NCBI RefSeq assembly: GCF_025947225.1
Contig: NZ_CP110005.1
Location: forward strand, 124,001-188,000
Source of the DNA: Flavobacterium sp. N2270
Lineage (GTDB): Bacteria > Bacteroidota > Bacteroidia > Flavobacteriales > Flavobacteriaceae
Reading direction: 5' to 3'
DNA: 64,000 nt
Both the position numbers and the translations under genes were made by a program. The stretch's first letter is position 1, and every line of letters starts with the position of its first letter. Positions 7,952 to 16,766 of this stretch are shown here, piece after piece. Under the pieces are notes generated by a model. That model worked only from the letters and a program-made list of their open reading frames with translations, was not told the DNA's origin and did no database searches.

Positions 7952-9508
7952 TTATAAACTTTCTTTGATTTTTAATGCACATTTTTCACCATCTATCGCT
8001 GCCGAAATAATTCCACCAGCATAACCTGCTCCTTCCCCACATGGATAAAGTCCCTTTATTTGAACATGTTCTAACGTTTGATTATCTCTAGGAATACGTA
8101 CAGGCGAAGATGTTCTACTTTCTGGAGCATGTAATATGGCTTCATTGGTAAAATAACCTTTCATAGATTTACCAAACTGCACAAAACCTTCGCGCATTGT
8201 TTGCGTTAAGAAACCAGGAAAGACTTCTCCAAGTTCAACAGAAGTGGTTCCTGGAACATAGGACGTTTTAGGAATTGAATCGGATATTTTATTCTGTGTA
8301 AAATCAATCATTCTTTGGGCAGGAACTTTTTGTGTCATCCCAGCAACTTGCCATGCTTTTTGTTCTATTGCCTTTTGAAACTCCATTCCGGCTAAAGCAC
8401 CAAACTTTTCAAAAGGTTTAAAATCTTCTAATCGTAATTCTACAACTATTCCAGAATTAGCAGTAGCTTGATCTCTTTTTGAAGGCGACCAACCGTTGGT
8501 AACCACTTCACCTGGAGCTGTTGCGCAAGGTGCGATAACTCCTCCCGGACACATGCAAAAAGAATACATTCCCCTACCTCCAACTTGCTTCACTATAGAA
8601 TAAGGTGCAGGTGGTAAATACTCACCCCTAAAATCACACGAATATTGAATTTTATCAATTAAATCCTGTGGATGTTCGGCACGAACGCCCAAAGCAAATG
8701 GTTTTGCTTCAATATAAACCTGCTTTTTATCTAATAATTCAAAAATATCACGAGCAGAATGTCCTGTTGCTAAAATAAGTTTATCAGCATGTATTGTTGC
8801 GCCATCTTGAAGCACAACTCCATCCACTTCATTATTTTTTATTAAAATATCGGTAACTCGTTTTTCAAATAAAACTTCACCTCCGCATTCAATGATTTTT
8901 TCTCGAATATCTTGAATAATTTGCGGCAATTTATTGGTTCCAATATGTGGATGCGCTTCTACTAATATTTCTGTTGAAGCTCCAAAACCCACTAAAAGCT
9001 CTAAAATTCGATCTACATCGCCACGTTTTTTGGAACGTGTATATAGCTTTCCATCAGAATAGGTTCCTGCTCCACCTTCTCCAAAACAATAATTAGAATC
9101 TTCGTTTACAATATGATCTACATTTATAGCTTTTAAGTCACGCCTTCTTCCTCTTACATCTTTCCCTCTTTCTAAAACTACTGGTTTTAAACCCAATTCA
9201 ATTAATTGAAGCGCCGCGAACAATCCTGCCGGACCAGCTCCTACAACAATTACTTCTTTTTCATTCGAAACATTAGGGTAATTGGGTAACTCAATTTCAG
9301 ACTCTACAAACTCTTCACCAACCAAAAATACATTGGCTTTTATATTGACTTTAATTGCTTTTTGCCTTGCATCAATGGAACGTTTAACAACCACTGTTTT
9401 TTGAATCTCTTTTGGAGATACGTGAAACAGCTTTGCAACATGCTGATTAAGCAATACTTCATTAGCGGCTACTTCTGGTGAAACTTGAAATTGAAATTCG
9501 CGAGGCAT
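7952..9508 (-). CDS. NAD(P)/FAD-dependent oxidoreductase (COG2509-type)
   Basis: A 518-residue flavoprotein. The N-terminal 80 residues form a small alpha/beta region, followed by the FAD-binding GxGxxG segment EVIVVGAGPAGLFAALQ near residue 85. A second dinucleotide signature is KLILATGHSARD (about 250), and the C-terminal FAD motif GLYPCGEGAGYAGG is near 490. The motif SYCFGEGGAGTYSDGKLY-like region (about 140-160) is characteristic of the uncharacterised FAD-dependent dehydrogenases of COG2509. The substrate is unknown. The gene is convergent with the cold-shock gene and shares its terminator. A minus-strand TACTTTTG at 9549-9556 is a promoter candidate. Confidence 0.85.
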   Translation of the reverse strand: MPREFQFQVSPEVAANEVLLNQHVAKLFHVSPKEIQKTVVVKRSIDARQKAIKVNIKANVFLVGEEFVESEIELPNYPNVSNEKEVIVVGAGPAGLFAALQLIELGLKPVVLERGKDVRGRRRDLKAINVDHIVNEDSNYCFGEGGAGTYSDGKLYTRSKKRGDVDRILELLVGFGASTEILVEAHPHIGTNKLPQIIQDIREKIIECGGEVLFEKRVTDILIKNNEVDGVVLQDGATIHADKLILATGHSARDIFELLDKKQVYIEAKPFALGVRAEHPQDLIDKIQYSCDFRGEYLPPAPYSIVKQVGGRGMYSFCMCPGGVIAPCATAPGEVVTNGWSPSKRDQATANSGIVVELRLEDFKPFEKFGALAGMEFQKAIEQKAWQVAGMTQKVPAQRMIDFTQNKISDSIPKTSYVPGTTSVELGEVFPGFLTQTMREGFVQFGKSMKGYFTNEAILHAPESRTSSPVRIPRDNQTLEHVQIKGLYPCGEGAGYAGGIISAAIDGEKCALKIKESL

Positions 9509-9548
9509 TAAAATTGATATTTAGATTTCTAGACTTTTTAATTGGGTA

Positions 9549-9556
9549 CAAAAGTA
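9549..9556 (-). promoter_or_regulatory. Candidate -7 promoter box for the FAD oxidoreductase
   Basis: TACTTTTG on the minus strand fits TAnnTTTG and lies about 40 bases before the start codon. The -33 TTG is missing at the exact distance. Confidence 0.35.
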
Positions 9557-9615
9557 GCAATTTGAAATTGTACTTTGTAACTTTACAGCTTAGAAACTTT
9601 GCAACTATAAATAAA

Positions 9616-9852
9616 ATGCGAAAAATTAAACTAATTTGGGATTTTAGAGGTCAAGCTGCAGCGAAAACAGCAGAGCATCATGAAATACATTTGAAGGAAT
9701 TCTTAGAAATGGAAAAACATCCACTAAAAATTACTGGCTTTGAAATTATAAACGAAATGTACGCTATTGCTTTTTTAGTCGTAGAAGAAAAAGATATGAT
9801 TACATTTAGAGATGCACTGAAACCTCATCGTGGAGAAGTTTTTGAAAATTAG
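9616..9852 (+). CDS. Small conserved hypothetical protein
   Basis: A 78-residue soluble protein starting MRKIKLIWDFRGQAAA. The reading frame is open further upstream to 9478, but that part overlaps the start and promoter of the divergent FAD gene, so I chose the ATG at 9616. The sequence contains a His/Glu-rich segment (KTAEHHEIHLKEFLEME) and a beta-strand-like second half. I recognise it as a type of conserved hypothetical seen in Bacteroidota, but no function is known to me. Monocistronic, with no clear terminator. Confidence 0.72.
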   Translation: MRKIKLIWDFRGQAAAKTAEHHEIHLKEFLEMEKHPLKITGFEIINEMYAIAFLVVEEKDMITFRDALKPHRGEVFEN

Positions 9853-9928
9853 TGTTCAGTCGCAGTAATTAGTAATCAGTTAAAAATTGTGAACTAAATA
9901 CTTTTATCAAAAGTAATTATCGAGTTAT

Positions 9929-10534
9929 TTAATCCCTAATATTTTTTAAATCTTTAATTATTTTTAAAAATCCAATAGAATCTTTTTCAATTTTATCTTT
10001 ATATATTGGAATCAAATATTCTCCTTGAATAAAATATTTCATTGCTCTTTTTGATAAATATCTTTCCTTATCAATATCTAATTTAATCGTATCTGAGTCA
10101 ACTTTATACTTTCCACGCCTAATTGTTGTCCATTCAATTTCTCTTGTTTTTAATACAAAATCTCCATTATATAATTTAAGTTCATTCCCAATTATATCTG
10201 AAGCAACAAATTCAGGATCTCTGTCGAAAAAATCATACGGAAAGAAAAATGAACTAATGCTTATTATGGTTGCAATTACTAAAAGAATCAAAATAATTTT
10301 TGATTCTTTTACATTTTGCTCCTTTTTTATTCTATAGATATTCTTAAAAAAAGTAAATAGAAATATCCCGATTCCAACTAAAAAGAAAAAAAAAGTTCTA
10401 AATCCACCAAAAAGCCCACCAAAATCACCTTCAGTTTTTAATTCAGATAAAAGAATAAAAAACAACAAAATTCCAATTGGAATAATTGCTTTAAAAATTA
10501 GATTATAGTTCGTTTTGTTCAAATCTTCATACAC
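9929..10534 (-). CDS. Hypothetical membrane protein with C-terminal soluble domain
   Basis: A 201-residue protein with three hydrophobic segments (about residues 14-31, 46-64 and 80-98) and a C-terminal soluble domain rich in charged and aromatic residues. The only sensible start is a GTG at 10532-10534, which overlaps the TAG stop of recQ in a TAGTG arrangement; translational coupling with recQ is likely. Function not recognised. Codon use is even lower in GC than recQ, which suggests an accessory gene tagged onto the recQ transcript. Confidence 0.68.
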   Translation of the reverse strand: MYEDLNKTNYNLIFKAIIPIGILLFFILLSELKTEGDFGGLFGGFRTFFFFLVGIGIFLFTFFKNIYRIKKEQNVKESKIILILLVIATIISISSFFFPYDFFDRDPEFVASDIIGNELKLYNGDFVLKTREIEWTTIRRGKYKVDSDTIKLDIDKERYLSKRAMKYFIQGEYLIPIYKDKIEKDSIGFLKIIKDLKNIRD

Positions 10535-12729
10535 TAATTCGCCACCTCACTAATAAACTTAATTCGCATTAAGCGTAATTCTTCGGTATCGTATTCACCA
10601 TCAAATTCAGATAATGCAGCTTTAATATTATCTGATTGAGATTCCATGAAATAATCATGAATTTCTTCTTGTTGATCTTCGTCTAATATTTCGTCAACCC
10701 AATAGCTTATATTCAATTTTGTACCTGAATATACTATCTGCTCCATTTCTTTAAGCAAATCATCCATTGATAATCCCTTTGCAGAAGCAATATCGTTTAA
10801 ATCGAGTTTTCTATCAACATTCTGAATAATGTATAATTTTAATCCTGAATTTGCACCTGTCGATTTTACTACCAAATCATCTGGACGAATAATATCATTA
10901 TCTTCAACATATCGATTAATTAAATCTAGAAACTCTTTACCATATTTTTTAGCCTTTCCTTCACTCACACCATGAACATTCCCAAGTTCATCTGTTGTAA
11001 TTGGATATTTAAGCGCCATATCCTCTAATGATGGATCTTGAAAAACAACAAAAGGAGGAACACCTAATTTCTTAGCCACTTTCTTTCTTAAATCTTTTAG
11101 CATTGACATTAACGCTTCGTCTGCCACACCTGAAGATTTAGAAGAAGTCACAATACTATCGTCATCAGATTCATTATATTCATGATCTAAAGACATCATA
11201 AATGACTCAGGATTTTTAATAAAATCATGCCCTTTACTAGAAAGTCGAATTACTCCATAACTTTCAATATCTTTTTCTATAAATCCGTTGACTAAAATTT
11301 GACGAATTAAAGCCATCCAATATTTATCATCAAATTTATTTCCTTTACCAAAATAAGATTGTTGGTCAATTTTATGCGCTTTTATTACAGCATTAACTTT
11401 TCCTACTAAAGCTAAAATAATTTCTTTTGCCTTAAATTGTTCTTTGGTTTGCTTAATTACTTCAAGCAATAATTTTACTTGATCTTTAGCTTCTTCTTTT
11501 TGTTTTGGATTACGCATATTGTCATCCATATCTGCTCCTTCTCCTGTTTCTGAATCAAAGTCTTCTCCAAAATAATGCAGTAAATATTTTCTTCTAGAAA
11601 TTGAAGTTTCAGCATATGCTACAACTTCCTGTAACAAGGCAAAACCAACTTCTTGTTCAGCAACGGGTTTACCCGACATGAATTTTTCTAACTTTTCAAT
11701 GTCTTTATATGCATAATACGCCAAACAATGACCCTCGCCACCATCTCGACCAGCTCGACCAGTTTCTTGATAATAACTTTCTAACGATTTAGGAATATCA
11801 TGATGAATTACAAAACGAACATCTGGTTTATCAATTCCCATTCCAAAAGCAATAGTTGCAACTACAACATCAACATCTTCCATTAAGAAATTATCCTGAT
11901 GCTTCGCACGCGTTTTTGCATCTAAACCAGCATGATAAGGAACTGCACTAATACCGTTTACTTGTAAAAGTTGAGCAATCTCTTCTACTTTTTTTCTGCT
12001 TAAACAATAAATAACACCCGATTTTCCTTTGTTTTGCTTAATGAATCGAATAATATCTGATTCTATATTTTTTGTTTTAGGTCTAATTTCATAATACAAA
12101 TTAGCTCTATTAAAAGAAGCCTTAAAAGTATTTGCACCTGGAATATCTAAATTTTTAAGAATATCTTCTTGTACTTTTGGCGTTGCAGTAGCCGTTAAAC
12201 CAATAATAGGTATATCACCTAACTGTTTAATTATATTTCTTAAGTTTCTATATTCAGGTCTAAAATCATGTCCCCATTCAGAAATACAATGCGCTTCATC
12301 AATAGCTACAAAAGACAATTTTACACCTTGTAAAAACTCAATATACTCGGCCTTTGTTAGCGATTCTGGAGCTACATACAGTAATTTAGTAACACCCGAT
12401 TTTATATCTGACTTTACCTGATTTATTTCTGTTTTAGTTAATGATGAGTTTAAAACATGCGCAATTCCATACTCAGAACTTAAACCTCTAATAGCATCTA
12501 CTTGGTTTTTCATTAACGCAATAAGCGGAGAAACGACAATTGCTGTTCCATCTAATACCAAAGCAGGCAACTGGTAACATAATGATTTACCACCACCTGT
12601 TGGCATAATTACAAATGTATTATTACCGTATATGATACTTTTAACTACTTGTTCTTGAAGTCCTTTGAATTGGTTAAACCCAAAATATTTTTTTAACTCT
12701 TTGTGTAAATCAATTTCGTTTAGTTTCAT
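10534..12729 (-). CDS. recQ: ATP-dependent DNA helicase RecQ
   Basis: A 731-residue 3'-5' SF2 DNA helicase. It shows Walker A (MPTGGGKSLCYQLPAL, about residue 42), the DExH box (AIDEAHCISEWGHDFRPEY, about 142), motif VI (YQETGRAGRDGG, about 325), an RQC/winged-helix region (about 400-520) and an HRDC domain (about 560-640). A C-terminal helical extension ends near residue 731. The four cysteines that bind zinc in E. coli RecQ are not present: the equivalent segment reads SRRKYLLHYFGEDFD then GADMDDNMRNP. The gene overlaps the following membrane-protein gene by one base and is divergent from kdsD. Confidence 0.95.
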   Translation of the reverse strand: MKLNEIDLHKELKKYFGFNQFKGLQEQVVKSIIYGNNTFVIMPTGGGKSLCYQLPALVLDGTAIVVSPLIALMKNQVDAIRGLSSEYGIAHVLNSSLTKTEINQVKSDIKSGVTKLLYVAPESLTKAEYIEFLQGVKLSFVAIDEAHCISEWGHDFRPEYRNLRNIIKQLGDIPIIGLTATATPKVQEDILKNLDIPGANTFKASFNRANLYYEIRPKTKNIESDIIRFIKQNKGKSGVIYCLSRKKVEEIAQLLQVNGISAVPYHAGLDAKTRAKHQDNFLMEDVDVVVATIAFGMGIDKPDVRFVIHHDIPKSLESYYQETGRAGRDGGEGHCLAYYAYKDIEKLEKFMSGKPVAEQEVGFALLQEVVAYAETSISRRKYLLHYFGEDFDSETGEGADMDDNMRNPKQKEEAKDQVKLLLEVIKQTKEQFKAKEIILALVGKVNAVIKAHKIDQQSYFGKGNKFDDKYWMALIRQILVNGFIEKDIESYGVIRLSSKGHDFIKNPESFMMSLDHEYNESDDDSIVTSSKSSGVADEALMSMLKDLRKKVAKKLGVPPFVVFQDPSLEDMALKYPITTDELGNVHGVSEGKAKKYGKEFLDLINRYVEDNDIIRPDDLVVKSTGANSGLKLYIIQNVDRKLDLNDIASAKGLSMDDLLKEMEQIVYSGTKLNISYWVDEILDEDQQEEIHDYFMESQSDNIKAALSEFDGEYDTEELRLMRIKFISEVAN

Positions 12730-12751
12730 TCTCTATTAATATGATTTTACC

Positions 12752-12759
12752 TAAATTTG
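12752..12759 (+). promoter_or_regulatory. Candidate -7 promoter box for kdsD
   Basis: TAAATTTG fits TAnnTTTG, in the 84-base divergent region between recQ and kdsD, about 55 bases before the TTG start of kdsD. No clear TTG lies at -33. Confidence 0.35.
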
Positions 12760-12813
12760 CATTTATAAAGATACAATAATCTTTAAAAACACAAAACAAT
12801 TAAAACAACTACT

Positions 12814-13779
12814 TTGAATACTACAACTACAATTTTAGAATCTGCTAAAAAAACCATTTTAGCCGAGAGTGAAAGCATTGCCAATTTGGTAAATTATTTA
12901 ACCGATGATTTTGCGAAAAGTGTAGATATTATTTTTAAATCCAAAGGAAGACTTGTTATAACCGGAATAGGCAAAAGTGCTATTATTGCTCAAAAAATAG
13001 TGGCTACTTTAAATTCTACAGGAACACCTTCTATTTTCTTACATGCCTCAGAAGCAGTGCATGGCGATTTAGGAATGGTTTTACCCGAAGACGTAATTAT
13101 ATGCATTTCAAAAAGCGGAAATAGTCCAGAAATTAAAGTTTTAGTTCCTCTCTTAAAACGATTTGGCAACACCTTAATAGGAATGACTGCCGATTTAAAT
13201 TCGTTTTTAGGAAAAGAATCACATTATATTTTACATGCTCATGTAGACAATGAGGCATGTCCAAATAACTTAGCTCCAACAAACAGTACAACCGCTCAAT
13301 TGGTTTTAGGAGATGCCCTTGCGGTTGCTTTAATGGAAGTAAGGAATTTTAAAAATGAAGATTTTGCTATATATCATCCTGGAGGAGCGTTAGGAAAAAA
13401 ATTATTATTAAAAGTCAAAGACATGTTAGATACAACTCATGTTCCTAAAGTCAATCCAAACGACAGTATTAAAAAAGTGATCATGGAAATTTCTGAAAAA
13501 AGACTTGGAGTCACAGCTGTTGTAGAGAACAATACTGTTATAGGAATTATTACGGATGGTGATATTAGAAGAATGTTGAATACTCGAGATAATTTTGTTG
13601 ACTTAGTTGCTCAAGACATTATGACCAAAAATCCGAAAAATATCGATTCTAACATATTAGTTTCTGATGCGTTAAACATTTTAGAGAACAATTCAATTAC
13701 ACAATTAGTTGTTTTAGACAATAACAAATATCTAGGTATTTTACATTTACACGATATTTTAAAAGAAGGAATTGTATAA
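12814..13779 (+). CDS. kdsD: Arabinose-5-phosphate isomerase (KpsF/GutQ family)
   Basis: Converts ribulose-5-phosphate to arabinose-5-phosphate, the first step towards Kdo for lipid A core. The 321 residues hold a SIS domain (about 30-170, with GIGKSAIIAQKI, HASEAVHGDLGMV, SKSGNSPE and PTNSTTAQLVLGDALA) and two CBS repeats (about 205-321). YHPGGALGKKLL at the domain junction is diagnostic. The start appears to be TTG at 12814; no ATG fits the N-terminus. The stop overlaps the tatC start (TAATG), so these two genes are translationally coupled. lptB, another LPS gene, lies 1.3 kb downstream. Confidence 0.92.
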   Translation: MNTTTTILESAKKTILAESESIANLVNYLTDDFAKSVDIIFKSKGRLVITGIGKSAIIAQKIVATLNSTGTPSIFLHASEAVHGDLGMVLPEDVIICISKSGNSPEIKVLVPLLKRFGNTLIGMTADLNSFLGKESHYILHAHVDNEACPNNLAPTNSTTAQLVLGDALAVALMEVRNFKNEDFAIYHPGGALGKKLLLKVKDMLDTTHVPKVNPNDSIKKVIMEISEKRLGVTAVVENNTVIGIITDGDIRRMLNTRDNFVDLVAQDIMTKNPKNIDSNILVSDALNILENNSITQLVVLDNNKYLGILHLHDILKEGIV

Positions 13780-14591
13780 TGGCGAAGAAAAACTTAAGCG
13801 AAATGTCTTTTTTAGATCATCTTGAAGAGTTAAGATGGTTATTAATAAGAAGTACGATTGCCATTCTTGCTTGTGCAACTGTTGCCTTCTTTTTTAGCGA
13901 CTTTATTTTTGATAAAATTTTATTTGGACCAAAAAACGTAGATTTTATAACGTATCGATTTTTTTGTGATCTTTCTCAAGAGTTTGGTTTAGACAAAAGT
14001 CTTTGTGTGACCGAAATTCCAATGCGAATTCAAAGTAGAGAAATGGGGGGTCAATTTTCGGCCCATATGTGGACTTCAATAACCGCTGGTTTTATTTTAG
14101 GATTTCCGTTTATCATTTGGGAATTCTGGAAATTCATAAGTCCTGCGCTTTATGAAAAAGAAAGAAAATATGCTGTTTTATTTATAGTTACGGCTTCCAT
14201 TTTATTTTTCACAGGAGTATTGTTTGGTTATTTTATGATTGCTCCATTATCGGTTAATTTTTTAGCTAATTATAATGTAAGTAAGGAAATTTTCAATGAT
14301 ATTGACTTAGATTCCTATATTAGTTTATTAAGATCATCTACAGTGGCTTGCGGGTTATTATTTGAATTACCAATTCTTATTTATTTTCTAACCAAAATAG
14401 GTTTGGTAACTCCAAGCTCACTAAGAAACTATAGAAAATACACTCTAGTAATCGTATTAATTCTTTCAGCAATTATAACTCCTCCCGATATAATCAGTCA
14501 AGTTATAGTAGCAATACCAATCATGATTTTATACGAAATAAGTATTTTAATAAGTGTTATCGTTCATAAAAAACAAGAAAAAATAAAATAA
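13779..14591 (+). CDS. tatC: Sec-independent protein translocase TatC
   Basis: The core receptor of the twin-arginine translocase in the inner membrane. The 270-residue sequence starts with the hallmark cytoplasmic motif MSFLDHLEELRWLLIRS and has six hydrophobic segments. A conserved FGYFMIAPLSVNFLANY region lies near residue 145-160 and a periplasmic loop is extended between TM1 and TM2. Length is typical for Bacteroidota (about 270). It overlaps kdsD by one base and precedes an AhpD-like gene by one base. tatA is not in the window. Confidence 0.94.
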   Translation: MAKKNLSEMSFLDHLEELRWLLIRSTIAILACATVAFFFSDFIFDKILFGPKNVDFITYRFFCDLSQEFGLDKSLCVTEIPMRIQSREMGGQFSAHMWTSITAGFILGFPFIIWEFWKFISPALYEKERKYAVLFIVTASILFFTGVLFGYFMIAPLSVNFLANYNVSKEIFNDIDLDSYISLLRSSTVACGLLFELPILIYFLTKIGLVTPSSLRNYRKYTLVIVLILSAIITPPDIISQVIVAIPIMILYEISILISVIVHKKQEKIK

Positions 14592-14592
14592 T

Positions 14593-14943
14593 ATGTCAAA
14601 TCCAGTACAAGAATTCAATGATTATCGTTCAAAAATGAATGATAAACTTTTGGCCGACAATAATAAAATTGTTAAAAGAATTTTCAATTTAGACACAAAC
14701 GCATACGCTGAAGGCGCTTTAGATGTTAAAACTAAAGAACTTTTAGGGTTAGTAGCTTCGGCTGTTTTAAGATGTGACGATTGCATTAAATATCATTTAG
14801 AAACTGCATTTAAAAACGGAATTACCAAAGAAGAAATGATGGAAGCCATGGGAATAGCCACTCTAGTAGGAGGTACAATCGTAATTCCTCATTTAAGAAG
14901 AGCTTATGAATTCTGGGAAGCATTGGAAGAAAGTGCTCAGTAA
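14593..14943 (+). CDS. Carboxymuconolactone decarboxylase / AhpD-like protein
   Basis: A 116-residue alpha-helical protein of the CMD/AhpD superfamily. The redox-active motif CDDCIKYH (Cys-x-x-Cys-x3-His, about residues 61-68) is intact, followed by the family signature KEEMMEAMGIATLVGG. This predicts alkylhydroperoxidase-type thiol chemistry rather than decarboxylation; the true substrate is unknown. It begins one base after the tatC stop, so it belongs to the kdsD-tatC unit. No signal peptide. Confidence 0.87.
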   Translation: MSNPVQEFNDYRSKMNDKLLADNNKIVKRIFNLDTNAYAEGALDVKTKELLGLVASAVLRCDDCIKYHLETAFKNGITKEEMMEAMGIATLVGGTIVIPHLRRAYEFWEALEESAQ

Positions 14944-15050
14944 CAGGATAAATTATTGTTAAATCGCTTAACTGTTAAATTGTTTATTCGTTTATTTGTG
15001 GCTAAATGTTCCCTTTTAAACCCATAAACTTTTAAACTCATAACCATAAT

Positions 15051-15791
15051 ATGAAACTAAGAGCAGAAAATTTAGTCAAAACCTATAAAAAAAGAAGTGT
15101 TGTAAAAGGTATTTCTGTAGAAGTAAACCAAGGAGAAATTGTAGGGCTTTTAGGTCCAAATGGTGCTGGAAAAACTACTTCCTTTTATATGATTGTAGGT
15201 TTGGTAAAACCTAATAGTGGAAATATTTATTTAGACGATTTAAACATTACAGATTATCCAATGTTTAAAAGAGCTCAAAATGGAATTGGTTATTTAGCAC
15301 AAGAAGCGTCTGTTTTTAGAAAACTAAGCATTGAAGATAATATTTTGAGTGTCCTTCAATTGACCAATAAAACCAAAGAAGAACAAGTAGCCAAAATGGA
15401 AGAATTGATTGCTGAATTTTCTTTAGAACATATTAGAACAAATAGAGGAGATTTACTTTCTGGTGGAGAACGAAGAAGAACAGAAATTGCTCGTTGTTTA
15501 GCAACTGACCCAAAATTTATTTTACTTGACGAACCTTTTGCAGGCGTTGACCCAGTAGCGGTTGAAGACATTCAACGAATTGTAGCTCAATTAAAAAATA
15601 AAAACATTGGAATTTTAATTACCGATCATAATGTCCAAGAAACTTTAGCGATTACCGATAAAACGTACTTAATGTTTGAAGGTGGAATTCTAAAAGCTGG
15701 TAAACCCGAAGAATTAGTGGAAGATGAAATGGTAAGAAGAGTGTACTTAGGTCAGAATTTTGAGTTGAGAAAGAAGAAAATAGAATTTTAG
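15051..15791 (+). CDS. lptB: LPS export ABC transporter ATP-binding protein
   Basis: The ATPase of the LptBFG complex, which extracts LPS from the inner membrane. All ABC motifs are present in 246 residues: Walker A GPNGAGKTTSF (about 34), Q-loop IGYLAQE, signature LLSGGERRRTEIARC (about 140), Walker B FILLDEPFAGVDP and the switch histidine in ITDHNVQETL. FAGVDPVAVEDIQ is typical for LptB rather than other ABC ATPases. It is separated from the AhpD-like gene by 107 AT-rich bases without a recognisable signal. A copy of a widespread flavobacterial intergenic repeat follows at 15829-15853. Confidence 0.94.
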   Translation: MKLRAENLVKTYKKRSVVKGISVEVNQGEIVGLLGPNGAGKTTSFYMIVGLVKPNSGNIYLDDLNITDYPMFKRAQNGIGYLAQEASVFRKLSIEDNILSVLQLTNKTKEEQVAKMEELIAEFSLEHIRTNRGDLLSGGERRRTEIARCLATDPKFILLDEPFAGVDPVAVEDIQRIVAQLKNKNIGILITDHNVQETLAITDKTYLMFEGGILKAGKPEELVEDEMVRRVYLGQNFELRKKKIEF

Positions 15792-15828
15792 TTGTAGGCA
15801 TAAGCTTTTTACTTTTAACTTTTAAAAG

Positions 15829-15853
15829 CACTTCGACTCCGCTCAGTGTGACA
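15829..15853. repeat. Flavobacterial dispersed intergenic repeat
   Basis: The 3' spacer of lptB contains CACTTCGACTCCGCTCAGTG followed by TGACA. This GC-richer string stands out from its AT-rich surroundings. From memory, near-identical strings, in either orientation, are scattered through intergenic regions of many Flavobacteriaceae genomes. Only one copy is in this window. Confidence 0.5.
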
Positions 15854-15911
15854 ATAATGGTTGCAGCTTTATTTTCTCAAAGTCTCAAAGTCTCCCCATC
15901 ACTTTAAGCTT

Positions 15912-16760
15912 TTATTTTATACACTTATTTTGAAGCGATAAAACCGAACCGTTATACACATTCAAGTCTAATCTTCCTTTTACTCCTTCTACCTCACCAT
16001 TTTCGGTAAATTGCCAAAAATCCCATTCGTCTTTAATATCTTTTATCCAAAAATTATAATTCGCAATCCAAAACGGATAATCTGAGAATTCATCTTTCAA
16101 GAAATCATTATAATAGCTTTCGCCCGAATAAATAATTGGCTTTACTTTATAATGTTTTTCAACAACTTCAAGCCATCTTCTTAAACCCAATTTTAAGTTA
16201 GCAATAGATTGTGTTTTAGGTAATTTTTCAATATCTAAAACCGGTGGCAAGTCGCCTTTTTTTAGTTGTACTGTTTTAATGAAATTATTGGCTTGTTCAA
16301 TTGAATTTTCATTAGGACGATAATAATGATAAGCACCACAAATTAAATTTCTTTCCTTTGCCTTTTTCCAATTTTCCTTAAACCTTCTGTCTATTTTATT
16401 ATTTCCTGCCGTGGCACGAATAAAAACAAATGACATTTCAAAAGATTCGTTAATATTATATGTTTTTTCCCAATCAATAACACTTTGATATTCCGAAACA
16501 TCAAAACCTAATGCTTTATCATCATGGTTCAACAACACCTTTTCAATATGTTCGTTTGAAATTTTTCTTTCCTCTTCCGATAAAGAACTATAGGGTTTTT
16601 CAGGTATAAAGCCTAAATAAGATAAAAAACGTGTGTGATATTTATAGCCTACAATAATTACCATCAGCAATAAAATTCCTGATGTAATTATTGTAAACTG
16701 ATAATTAGTGGTTTTCTTTTTAGTAGCTTTTTTTACAACTACTCTTTTTCGCGTAGCCAA
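15912..16760 (-). CDS. Glycoside hydrolase family 25 lysozyme, membrane-anchored
   Basis: A 282-residue predicted muramidase. A basic N-terminus and one transmembrane segment (about residues 22-43) precede the GH25 domain (about 77-280). Catalytic-site signatures are visible: GFDVSEYQSVIDW with the first conserved Asp, FIRATAGNN, GAYHYYRPNE and PPVLDIEKLP with the DxE pair. The signal anchor implies action on peptidoglycan from the outer face of the inner membrane. It lies 6 bases downstream of pssA on the same strand and is probably co-transcribed. Whether it serves cell-wall turnover or attack on other cells cannot be told. Confidence 0.9.
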   Translation of the reverse strand: MATRKRVVVKKATKKKTTNYQFTIITSGILLLMVIIVGYKYHTRFLSYLGFIPEKPYSSLSEEERKISNEHIEKVLLNHDDKALGFDVSEYQSVIDWEKTYNINESFEMSFVFIRATAGNNKIDRRFKENWKKAKERNLICGAYHYYRPNENSIEQANNFIKTVQLKKGDLPPVLDIEKLPKTQSIANLKLGLRRWLEVVEKHYKVKPIIYSGESYYNDFLKDEFSDYPFWIANYNFWIKDIKDEWDFWQFTENGEVEGVKGRLDLNVYNGSVLSLQNKCIK

Positions 16761-16766
16761 ATGATG

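Noticed and set aside
9478..9615. N-terminal extension of the small protein starting at 9616
   Set aside because: It overlaps the start and promoter-like box of the divergent FAD oxidoreductase, and a natural ATG lies at 9616.
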